From: Halomonas chromatireducens
GTDB taxonomy: Bacteria > Pseudomonadota > Gammaproteobacteria > Pseudomonadales > Halomonadaceae
Direction: 5' to 3'
Length of the DNA: 64,000 nucleotides
NCBI RefSeq assembly: GCF_001545155.1
Contig: NZ_CP014226.1
Location: forward strand, 3,454,111-3,518,110
The stretch's first letter is position 1. The number at the start of each line of letters is the position of its first letter. This document shows positions 8,978 through 17,482 of the stretch, piece after piece. The notes below the pieces were generated by a model. That model had not been told where the DNA came from and did not search any database. It saw nothing but the letters and a program-made list of their open reading frames with translations. The position numbers were made by a program, and so were the translations under genes.

Positions 8978-9919
8978 TTATGGGCCGATGGGCTTGATGG
9001 GGTCAGGCAATGCCGGCAATGTCGCAATGAGTGCGGCCTCCCCGGCCTTGTCTGTGGGCATTGGACCGGCTGCCTGGGTGTCTGTGGGGTGGGTGGACTG
9101 AGTCGCTTCGAGCCGGTAGCGCGAAGGGGGCTTCCCCACATAGCGCTGAAAGGTGCGAGTAAAATAGGAGAGGTCGCGAAAGCCCACGGTAAAACAGACG
9201 TCGGTGATGGACACCTTGGGATTGGCCAGCAGCCGCATGGCCTCATTGATGCGACGGTGAAGCAGGTATTCCTGAAAGGTGATCCCGGTCAGCCGCTTGA
9301 AGAAGCGGCTGAACTGGAAGGCACTCAGCCCACAAAGTGTCGCCATTTCTTGCTGGGCAATCCTGCGGTGCAGGTTCTGGTCGATATAGGAAATCGCTCG
9401 CTGAAGGCGGGCCTGTTCATCGCCTGCCGCCGAACAGTGGAGTCGGGCTTCGTGGGGAATGCTGTTATCGATTTCCACCACTTCCCTTTCCTGCGGCATG
9501 CTCCTGTGGGGCGGGATGCCGGCATTGATAGTCTTGCCCGGCAAGCGCACCCTGTATAGCTTGGCCATTACCTCTATAAACCGCTGTGTATCGACAGGCT
9601 CGACCAGGTAGTCCCAGACCCTGGCGCGGAAGGCCCATACGGCAAGGTGTTCTGAGTGGGCCTGGGTGATCATCAGCAGGGGGACGGAGGGCGCGGCCTG
9701 TTTCGTTTCGCGTAGGCTGGTGAGTCCGGAAAAATCCGGATAATCAAATTGAAAACAGACAGCAATGGGTGGTCTGTCCTGCATGATAGGGACGGGGTCC
9801 TGGCCGGCTACAACGACCTCGGTGCGATAGCCTTCCTGTTTCAAGGCATGGTGAAAGTCACTGTCGGTCTGCCCTTGAACGTTTCGAACAACGATAAGCA
9901 CATACTCATGTACAATCAT
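8978..9919 (-). CDS. AraC-family regulator with degenerate receiver domain
   Basis: Transcription regulator of 313 residues. Residues 1-120 have the pattern of a response-regulator receiver, but the phosphoacceptor aspartate position in CFQFDYPDFSG is Gln57, the acidic pair after the first strand is missing (LIVVRN), and the conserved Lys of the xKPxD motif is Glu107 (LVEPVD). Thr85 is kept. Residues 175-280 are a two-helix-turn-helix AraC/XylS DNA-binding domain (MATLCGLSAFQFSRFFKRLTG and VCFTVGFRDLSYFTRTFQRYVGKPPSRYR). It faces the Tad operon tail to tail, so it may control Tad genes or something else; position alone does not decide. Its own promoter would lie in the AT-rich region beyond 9919. 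Confidence 0.85.
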   Translation of the reverse strand: MIVHEYVLIVVRNVQGQTDSDFHHALKQEGYRTEVVVAGQDPVPIMQDRPPIAVCFQFDYPDFSGLTSLRETKQAAPSVPLLMITQAHSEHLAVWAFRARVWDYLVEPVDTQRFIEVMAKLYRVRLPGKTINAGIPPHRSMPQEREVVEIDNSIPHEARLHCSAAGDEQARLQRAISYIDQNLHRRIAQQEMATLCGLSAFQFSRFFKRLTGITFQEYLLHRRINEAMRLLANPKVSITDVCFTVGFRDLSYFTRTFQRYVGKPPSRYRLEATQSTHPTDTQAAGPMPTDKAGEAALIATLPALPDPIKPIGP

Positions 9920-10251
9920 GGCTCCCCCTGCTCTCGCTCGAAGCTCATCTATATGCTATTTTACTAAATTAGTTTTATTTTAATTTTTATTGAAGCATTC
10001 TTTCCGACAGCAGATTAATTTATATAGCAAGACTTCACGCCCAGGATTTCTCTAAGACGTTAAGCCAGCTGAAAAATCTTCCCTTGTTCTGAAATGTAAT
10101 ATACGTACCATTGTTTCAATTTGTTGCTGCGCTTACTTAGCCTAGACGGCCAAATTGACTTTGGAAAGTGAAAAGCCCGATTCGTGAGGAAGGCAAGGCA
10201 TCCCTGTTACAATGCTCGCCCTCTAGCACCAGCGGCTGGGAGACTGAGCGC
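9920..10251. other. AT-rich intergenic region with divergent promoters
   Basis: A gene-free stretch of 332 bases between the leftward AraC gene and the rightward flavoprotein remnant. Bases about 9950-10150 are strikingly AT-rich for this GC-rich chromosome, with runs such as TTTTATTTTAATTTTTATTG. A TACAAT at 10208-10213 is a fair -10 for the flavoprotein gene, but no good -35 accompanies it. No convincing open frame is seen on either strand. Confidence 0.55.
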
Positions 10252-11040
10252 ATGACCTATGACGTGGTGGTGATCGGGGCGGGGGCCGCCGGGCTGATGT
10301 GTGCGCTGACGGCCGGTTACGGCGGGCGGCGGGTGCTGGTCGTCGACCATGCCAACAAGGCCGGCAAGAAGATCCTCATGTCCGGCGGGGGGCGCTGCAA
10401 CTTTACCAACCTGGCGACAGCTCCGGCGAACTTCTTCTCCGGCAATCCGCATTTCTGCATTTCCGCGCTGAAGCGCTACCGCCCCGAGCACTTCGTGGAG
10501 TTGGTAGAACGCCATGGGGTCGACTACGTGGAAAAGGCCCCGGGCCAGCTGTTCTGTGCCGATTCCGCCAAGGAGATCCTGCGGGTCCTGCTCACCGAGT
10601 GCGACTGGGCCGGGGTCGATATTCGCCTGCAGTGCTCGGTGGAGGGGGTCGAGCGGCGGGGGGAGGGGATGCAAGTGCTGACATCACTGGGCCGTATCGA
10701 GACCGGTGCCGTGGTGGTGGCCTGCGGCGGCCTTTCGATTCCCACCATGGGGGCGACCGGCTTCGGCTACGACATCGCCCGGCAGTTTGGCTTGGCTGTC
10801 ACCGACACCCGCCCTGCGCTGGTGCCGTTTACACTGACATCGCAGTGGAAGGCGCGGGCGGCCGAACTGGCCGGGGTGAGCTGCGACATCGCGGTAGCTA
10901 CGATACGCGACGGCCGGTGTTTGGGGCCGGGCCGCGAGCGCCGCTACCGCGAGCCGATGCTGTTCACCCACCGCGGCCTCTCGGGGCCGAGACATCGACT
11001 GAACGGCAGGCGGCCAAGGCGCTCTACACCCGGCGGATGA
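10252..11040 (+). pseudogene. Truncated BaiN/YhiN (HI0933)-family flavoprotein
   Basis: N-terminal part of an NAD(P)/FAD-dependent oxidoreductase of the HI0933-like family. The ATG at 10252 opens VVVIGAGAAGLMCAL, the FAD-binding dinucleotide motif, then GKKILMSGGGRCNFTNL and ACGGLSIPTMGATGFGYDIA, both family hallmarks. The match runs through EPMLFTHRGLSGP (about residue 247) and then stops: the last 16 codons up to the stop at 11040 are unrelated arginine-rich filler. Family members are usually about 390-400 residues, so the C-terminal third is missing. The break lies near base 10990. The product would lack the part that completes the FAD and substrate domains and is probably non-functional. 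Confidence 0.85.
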
Positions 11041-11837
11041 AGGACCTCATGGACGGCGCACCGTCCACCCTGCATGGCACCGGTGCACTCGCGGCGCAGA
11101 TGGAGTTTCTGACAACCCACAAGGTGTCGGACTTCACCGCTGTCATCGATCCGCTGCTGTCCACAATGCAGGATGACTCCGCCTCGGCGGACTTCAAGGA
11201 CACGGTCTCGCAGGTACTGAACAGCAGCTCCCCGCGGATGGCGGATCTCTACGGTGAGGCTTATCTCGCCCACCTCATGGACCTGGTCTGGCGCAGCCGT
11301 GATGAAGAGGATGCCGAGGGTCCGGGGATGATGCTATGGCATGTCATGCGCCTGGCCGAGCACGCAACGGTCGTGGTCCGCCTGGTCGCCGAGGATTTCG
11401 ACGACCACGTCACGGACTGGTCGATGCATCCCGCCTCCGCGCTTGCCATTGAAAGCGGCATGACCCGGGGCCTGGAGCGCACCATAACCCGTGAACTGGC
11501 ATCGGTGGTCATGGGCAAGGCCATCGCAAGTCCGGTGCTGGACATGGATTACCTTGGGCCACACCTGAGCCGCGGCGGCACCCCGCTGTTCGATCTCCAG
11601 CAAAACACCGTTGCCGGCGTCATCGCGCTCTACGAGCCCACGGTGTTCGCCGGGGACAAGCCCGAGAGCTATCCCTTCCCGGTGGCGCCCTACACCCAGC
11701 CAATGCTTGCCCAGCCCGGCAGGTTCGCCAGCGAACCGGACGAAAAGGCCGAGTGGCTGGCGTTTCTGGAGCGCGTTGCCGCGTTGGGTGATCCGGACTT
11801 CAGCCCCGTTGCCGAGACGGCCCTGGCCTCATTCTGA
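11037..11837 (+). pseudogene. 3' fragment of an unrecognised gene fused to the flavoprotein remnant
   Basis: A coding-like frame, different from the flavoprotein frame, begins right at the break near 10990 (AETSTERQAAKALYTRR...) and runs to 11837. The first ATG, at 11037, gives 266 residues but has no usable ribosome site, and coding character extends upstream of it. I therefore read it as the tail of a longer gene that lost its 5' end. The product looks soluble and mostly helical, with segments such as GMMLWHVMRLAEHATVVVRLVAEDFDDH and LDMDYLGPHLSRGGTPLFDLQQNTVAGVIALYEP. I recognise no family. The antisense frames show no better candidate. Confidence 0.5.
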
Positions 11838-11950
11838 TGGCGATGGAAGACGGGTCTGAGCCAGGCCCGCCTTGCCACCTTTCATCGACTTGATGCCTTG
11901 TCCCGTCTGTATGAACGGGTACAGCCCGGTCATGGTTGTTCTAGGCTGTC

Positions 11951-11963
11951 TAGTTAGTAACTA
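11951..11963. promoter_or_regulatory. 13-base palindrome upstream of the VWA cluster
   Basis: TAGTTAGTAACTA is a perfect inverted repeat around a central G, about 105 bases before the first VWA gene in the 231-base gap 11838-12068. It could be an operator for the cluster. A TAACGTTA palindrome follows near 12007. No clear -35/-10 pair was found, so the promoter itself is not assigned. Confidence 0.35.
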
Positions 11964-12068
11964 CTAGAAACCATGAATTACAAAAATGAAACCTCATGGG
12001 CGTCTAACGTTAATCCTCTCTGATGCGTAAGTGGGGCGCCCGCAGTAAAAGGTAAGAGGGGCGCGTCA

Positions 12069-15000
12069 GTGAAAAAGATTGCGGCAACTACCACCTGCCT
12101 GCTGGCACTCCTGATGGTGGATGGCACGGAAGCCTTCCCCAGGATGGTCTTCGAGGAGGAGCCCAACGATACCCCCGAGCAAGCCCAATCGTTCCGTGGT
12201 GAAGCCCGCCTGGTGGGCGAGGTGTCGAGCGATGATCGCGACATGTTCCGCTGGGTGCTGGACGATGCCGAAACGGACCGTCTCTGGCAACTCGAGCTGC
12301 AGGGTGATTCGCCGGACGGTATCGAGGCACGTTTTTTCTGGCCCGCCGTGGAAGAGCCGGAGCCGAGCGGGGTGGCCGAATTCGGTGCCGCAGAGCCCGA
12401 AGAGAGTGCCGACGAGACGACGGAGTTGCTCAGTCTCGGCATCAGCGCCGACCAGCCGAGGCGGCATCGCCAGCAACTGATCGTCCCGCCAGGGGAGCAT
12501 CTTGTGAGCTTCCTGCCCCAAGGGGAGGGCGGTGAGTATCAGTTGACCTTGACCGAGGCGGGGCGCATGCGCATCCGCGGCCAGGTTGGCCCCGACGAGG
12601 CCGATGACCTGGAAGTGACCCCCGGGCGGCTGTGGTTCTTCCACCTTGATGTCGCCGAACATGCCATCCCTCTGGTGCCGGAGGATGAGGCGGCCGAATA
12701 CCTGTGGCGACTCGATCTGCTCGGCGAGCTGGGCGTGTCGCTGGAGGCCTGGATCGAGAGTGACACCGGTGAACGACTCGCCGAAGTACACGGCGACTCC
12801 CCAGTGCAGCAGCAGTGGAGCCGCCTGGATCTCGCCGGGGGAGGGCGCCTGCACCTACGTAACCCGCAGGGAGATGCCATCGGGCGCGTGGGGCTGGAGC
12901 TGGAGGAAGACGGCCAGCGTCCCGCGCCGCGAGACGATGACCCGGAGGCGCAGGAGACGATGGAGGCGGAACCGGAGGCCGTGGCCACCTCGGAAGAGGA
13001 GGCTCTGTGGTTTGCCCTCGGCGAAGCCGTGACGCTGGATCTGATTCCCCGCCAGCGCCACTACCTGGCCTTCAGCCTGGATGAGTCAGCGCCCGGCCAG
13101 ACCCTGGACGTGATTGGCGATACTGACCGCGATATCGATGTTTGTCTCAGTCGCCATGACGACCGCGACCCGGTGTGCCGAGAGGGGCCTGCCGAGGCGC
13201 TGTTCGCCCAGATGCAGCTTCCCGCTGGCGACTACCTGCTGCAATTGAGATTGTCCCGGCGCGCCGATGGCCCTGTGCCCACCGAGGTGCGGCTGAGCGA
13301 GACGGAACTGCCGGATCGGGACGGCTGGGTGAGCGAACCCAATGACCAGCGTGACTGGGCCGCGGTGCTGAGACCCGGAGTCGTCCGCCAGGGCCGGCTA
13401 GAAAGCGGCGATACCGCCTGGTTCGAGTTGCTGGTCGGAGGTGAGACCCAGGTTTGGGAATTCCTGGCGGAGGGCGATCCACTCGAGCGCCTGGCCCTTT
13501 ACCGTGATGGTGATCGCCGCCCCTTCCTCGACAGCAGGCAGTCTCGCCGCGGTGACCCGCTGCAGCAGCGGCGCTTGAGCCCGGTGCGCCTGCTGCCGGG
13601 TCGTTACCAGGTGCGTATCGAGGGGGAAAATACCGATTATCGCCTCCAGGCCGAGCCGCTGGGTCGGCCCCAGCCCGGCAGGGAGATGGAGCCCAACGAC
13701 ACGCCCGAGGAGGCCAATCCGCTATGGCTGGGCGAATCCGTCGAGGGACATTTCCACAGCGAGGATGACGCGGACCATTTTCACTTTCATCTGCCCGGCG
13801 AGAACCGCCTGGTGCTGGATGTCGAGCCGCCGTCGGAAGGGCGCCTCGAGGCCCGGCTGTTCTGGCAGGGAAATGAGGTACTGCGCACCCTCGACCTTGA
13901 GGAGGCCGCGCGCATCAGTCGGAGGCTGCCCCCCGGGGACTATACGTTGAGGCTCGTCGGGGATGGCCCCTCCCAGGAACCCTACCGCGTCCGGCTGGAC
14001 ATCGGCGATCCCTGGCACCATCAGGGTGCGGTGGGGCTGGTGCGGAATCTCGAGCAGGCGCCCCTGGTCCCCAGGGACGGGGTTATCGATGAAGAGACGG
14101 GCGGCGTGGATGATCCAGAGGGCTATCTGCGACTTCCCGTCACCGAGCAGGCGCGTACCCTGCATGTCGAGGCACGGAGCCTCGGCGATCGAGTCCGCTT
14201 CGTGAATGCCAAGGGCGATGAGCTCGAGATCGAGGAGACAGACGAGCGGCGCCGCTATGCGGTGACCGTGCCGGCAGGCGAGCAGTGGTACCTCTGGGCG
14301 TCCATCAGTCGTCGCATGAGCAGCCTCACGCTGGAGGACCCGGCGCAGCCGTACACACCGGAGACGGCGCCCATCACTGCCGAGCTGGAAAGTGAGAGCG
14401 CTCGCCTCCCACCCTTCCTGCCCCATGCCCAGCGCCTCGAGGCCCGCCTGACGGTCCGCAATGAGGGAGAGGAATCCCTGACGCTGCCCCTGAAGGCCCA
14501 CGCCAGCCATTCGGGCTGGTCGCTCGACGGGTTGCCCGAGTCACTCTCCCTGGCCCCCGGGGAGGGGCGTGAAGTACCCCTGACCTGGACCCTGCCGCCC
14601 GAGATGCTGGAGAGCGATCCCCTGTCGCTCTTCGTGGCGGTGGGCGAGCACAGTGTGCGGCATGATCTGATAGTGGACCCGTCGATGGCGGCGCTGGATC
14701 CGCAACCGGCGCTCCCCGTCCCCGAATCGCTCGATGGAATGGTCGACCTGGCCTGGAGTGCCCTGGGGGCGCACTTCGTCGACGCCGAGAGCGGCGAGCC
14801 GGACAGTGACCTGGCTGGCCTCGCCAGTGACGGGCACTTCCTGATCGACGGTATGGCCAGTGCCGCCAGCTCCATCGAGGTCGACGCCGACCCCGGTGAG
14901 GCCTTGCCGCCGATCCGCCTTGCCGGTGAAGGGGGCAAGGTGCATGGCCTGGCCTTCAATCAGCGCTCGCTGCATGAGCATAGCTACCGCTGGCGGAAGG

Positions 15001-17468
15001 TCGAGATCGCCTTGGGCGAGTCCCGGGATACGCTGGAGACCCGGATGACCGTCGAGCTGGACAGCCGTGACGGCGAGCAGTTCTTCCCCCTTGATGCCCC
15101 GGTTGAGGCGCGCTACGTACAGCTGCGCCCTCTGGCGATCTTCCTCGAAGAGGGCGAGCGCCGACGCTCCCGCCATGGCAGCGGCGAGCTGCGTGTGCTT
15201 GGGGAGCCTTCCGGAGAGCTGGCCGAACGGCGTCATGACCTGCTGGATCGCGACCTGGGCGGGCACTGGCTATACACCCTGCCGGATATCGACAGCCTCT
15301 ATGGCTTCCAGGGGCAGCGCTACACCCATCGAGGCGTGACCGGCGAGCGCGGGGTGCGTCGGGGACAGCGTATCAGTGACGAGCGCATCGAGATGGTCTT
15401 CGCCTTCCTCCAGCATCGGGCGGCGCGGATCGACGAACTGCGCTGGATCGAGAACCTCGACTGGGACGGCCTGCCGGTGGAGGAGGTTTCGGTATACACC
15501 TCCCTCGAGTCACCGGTGGGCCCCTGGGAGCACCGGGCCGACTGGACCCTGGAGCGTGACGGAGAGGGTCAGGCAATTCTCTCGCTGCCTGACGCGCCGC
15601 GGGCTCGCTACCTGCGCCTGGTATTCGATGAGCCCGCCGTGCCCGAGGACGAGCGCCGAGCCAGCTGGCGGATTCCCGAGGCCCTGCAGGCCTTCGAGGC
15701 CGATGCCCTGGGCAGCGGTCGTTCGGTTCTCGGCCACTGGGGACTGGACAAGCCTCGTGGGCCGCTGGAAGTGGAGCAGGGCGGTGACGGCCTCAGGGTG
15801 CGAGAGATCGAGGACTCCGATAGCCACGCCGAGGCCCCCTATTCCCTGGCGGATCGAGTGGTGGGGCGGGTCGATGAGCCGGGGGATACCCGTCATTATC
15901 GGGTGAGCCTTGATGCACCGGACAATACCCTGGCCTTCGAGCTCGAGGAGCCGGCTCGGGATCGCCTCGTGGTCACCCTCAGCAATGCCGATGGTGAAAC
16001 GGTGCCTCTCGACTGGTCATCGGTCGGCGGGGGGCGCCGTCAGGCCGAGGCGGTGGATATCCCTGCCGGGGATTATCGTCTCACGGTCAGCGAGCCGCCG
16101 CGCTCCATCGTTTTCCTGTGGGATGGCAGCGGCAGTATTTCCGAGCACCAGCCGGCGATCTACCAGGCACTGAACCGCTTCGCCGAGGGGTTGGAGCCCG
16201 GCAAGGAGGTATTCAACATGCTGCCCCTGGGAGGCCCCCTGCTGATCAATGGCTGGGCTGACCACCCTTCCCAGGTTGCCCAGACCCTCGCCGCCTATGA
16301 CGACGACTTCAATAGCTCGAATTCGGAGCCCGCCCTCGAACTGGCCAGCCGCGCCCTGGCCCAGCGGGAGGGGCAGCGGGCGATCTTCCTGATTACCGAT
16401 GCCGAGCAGACCGGTCGCGACCTGGAGGCCTGGGAGACTCTGGCCCGGGTTCGCCCGCGGGTCTTCACCCTGGAGATCACCCATGGTTCCAGCCGGGACA
16501 CCGAGGTGAATCGCTGGTACCAGAACCAGATGCTTAGCTGGGCCCAGATCGCCGATGGGCGCTATCGCTATACCGTGGATCGTACCGACCTGATTCGCGG
16601 CTTCGAGGCGGGCATGCGTGAGCTGCGCCAGCCCAGCGAGTTCGCGCTGGCGGTGGAGCGGCGCTACCAGGAGCCACCCGAGCCCGGCAGCCTGAGGGTG
16701 ATCAGCGCCGACCCCGAACAGCCGGCGGTGGCCGGCGGAGTGGTGCATCTGATCTTCGATGCCTCGGGCTCCATGCTGCGACAGATGGAGGGCGGGCGGC
16801 GCATCGAGGTGGCGCGGCGTATCGTTCAGCAGACCCTGGACGAGCGCATTCCGGAGCAGGTGCCGGTTGCGCTGCGTGCCTACGGCCATACCGAGCCCCA
16901 TAGCTGCGAGACCGAGCTGCTGGTCGAGCCCCGTGCGGATAATCACGACGAGGTGCGCGAAGTGGTCTCAGGTATCCAGGCCATCAACCTGGCACGTACG
17001 CCGTTGGCCGCCTCGCTGGATGCCGTACTCGATGACCTTTCCGATTTCGCGGGTCAGCCTCGCCTGGTGGTGATGCTTACCGACGGTGAGGAGACCTGTG
17101 ACGGGGATGTGGCCGCCTCCGTGGAGGCACTGATCGAGGAGGGGGTGGACGTGCGCCTCAATATCGTCGGCTTCCATATCGACGAGATCGGCCTTCAGGC
17201 CGAGTTCGAGCGCTTTGCCGCCCGTGGCGGCGGCGAGTACTTCGATAGCCAAGACGGCGATGAGTTGATTGCCGGCCTGTCCCAGGCCTTGGCGGCCACC
17301 TGGCGGGTACTGGACAGTGATGGGAGCGAAGTCGCCCGGGGACGGGTGGATGACGCATCCATCGAGCTGGACGTAGGTGAGTACGAGTTGGTGGTGGTGA
17401 CTCAGGAGGGTGAGCGGAGCAAGACCTTCCAGGTGGCGCCCAGCCAGTCCGTCGAGCTGGGACTTTGA
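12069..17468 (+). CDS. Giant exported PPC/discoidin-like/double-VWA protein A
   Basis: Protein of 1799 residues with a signal peptide ending near residue 22 (TEA|FPRM). PPC-like beta domains are announced by EPND motifs near residues 31, 421 and 539. An Ig-like stretch follows (about 768-861), then two discoidin-like segments (about 890-1040 and 1110-1200) and another PPC-like segment. VWA domain 1 starts near 1349 (DGSGS MIDAS motif, later LITDAEQ). VWA domain 2 covers about 1558-1745 with a full MIDAS set: DASGS, the Thr of ARTPLA, and LTDGEETCDGD. A small C-terminal beta domain closes it. GTG at 12069 is preceded by AAGAGGGG. It is the first gene of a tight run: the next begins 14 bases after its stop. 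No membrane anchor is seen, so it is periplasmic or secreted. Its function is unknown. Confidence 0.85.
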   Translation: MKKIAATTTCLLALLMVDGTEAFPRMVFEEEPNDTPEQAQSFRGEARLVGEVSSDDRDMFRWVLDDAETDRLWQLELQGDSPDGIEARFFWPAVEEPEPSGVAEFGAAEPEESADETTELLSLGISADQPRRHRQQLIVPPGEHLVSFLPQGEGGEYQLTLTEAGRMRIRGQVGPDEADDLEVTPGRLWFFHLDVAEHAIPLVPEDEAAEYLWRLDLLGELGVSLEAWIESDTGERLAEVHGDSPVQQQWSRLDLAGGGRLHLRNPQGDAIGRVGLELEEDGQRPAPRDDDPEAQETMEAEPEAVATSEEEALWFALGEAVTLDLIPRQRHYLAFSLDESAPGQTLDVIGDTDRDIDVCLSRHDDRDPVCREGPAEALFAQMQLPAGDYLLQLRLSRRADGPVPTEVRLSETELPDRDGWVSEPNDQRDWAAVLRPGVVRQGRLESGDTAWFELLVGGETQVWEFLAEGDPLERLALYRDGDRRPFLDSRQSRRGDPLQQRRLSPVRLLPGRYQVRIEGENTDYRLQAEPLGRPQPGREMEPNDTPEEANPLWLGESVEGHFHSEDDADHFHFHLPGENRLVLDVEPPSEGRLEARLFWQGNEVLRTLDLEEAARISRRLPPGDYTLRLVGDGPSQEPYRVRLDIGDPWHHQGAVGLVRNLEQAPLVPRDGVIDEETGGVDDPEGYLRLPVTEQARTLHVEARSLGDRVRFVNAKGDELEIEETDERRRYAVTVPAGEQWYLWASISRRMSSLTLEDPAQPYTPETAPITAELESESARLPPFLPHAQRLEARLTVRNEGEESLTLPLKAHASHSGWSLDGLPESLSLAPGEGREVPLTWTLPPEMLESDPLSLFVAVGEHSVRHDLIVDPSMAALDPQPALPVPESLDGMVDLAWSALGAHFVDAESGEPDSDLAGLASDGHFLIDGMASAASSIEVDADPGEALPPIRLAGEGGKVHGLAFNQRSLHEHSYRWRKVEIALGESRDTLETRMTVELDSRDGEQFFPLDAPVEARYVQLRPLAIFLEEGERRRSRHGSGELRVLGEPSGELAERRHDLLDRDLGGHWLYTLPDIDSLYGFQGQRYTHRGVTGERGVRRGQRISDERIEMVFAFLQHRAARIDELRWIENLDWDGLPVEEVSVYTSLESPVGPWEHRADWTLERDGEGQAILSLPDAPRARYLRLVFDEPAVPEDERRASWRIPEALQAFEADALGSGRSVLGHWGLDKPRGPLEVEQGGDGLRVREIEDSDSHAEAPYSLADRVVGRVDEPGDTRHYRVSLDAPDNTLAFELEEPARDRLVVTLSNADGETVPLDWSSVGGGRRQAEAVDIPAGDYRLTVSEPPRSIVFLWDGSGSISEHQPAIYQALNRFAEGLEPGKEVFNMLPLGGPLLINGWADHPSQVAQTLAAYDDDFNSSNSEPALELASRALAQREGQRAIFLITDAEQTGRDLEAWETLARVRPRVFTLEITHGSSRDTEVNRWYQNQMLSWAQIADGRYRYTVDRTDLIRGFEAGMRELRQPSEFALAVERRYQEPPEPGSLRVISADPEQPAVAGGVVHLIFDASGSMLRQMEGGRRIEVARRIVQQTLDERIPEQVPVALRAYGHTEPHSCETELLVEPRADNHDEVREVVSGIQAINLARTPLAASLDAVLDDLSDFAGQPRLVVMLTDGEETCDGDVAASVEALIEEGVDVRLNIVGFHIDEIGLQAEFERFAARGGGEYFDSQDGDELIAGLSQALAATWRVLDSDGSEVARGRVDDASIELDVGEYELVVVTQEGERSKTFQVAPSQSVELGL
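16665..17388 (+). repeat. VWA-2 repeat, copy 1
   Basis: A stretch of about 724 bases encoding the second VWA domain of protein A. It aligns without gaps with 22280-23003 in the next gene at a constant offset of 5615 bases and, by eye, very high identity. Sequence on the 5' side is much less alike. Confidence 0.85.
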
Positions 17469-17482
17469 TCCGGGAGCAGGAA

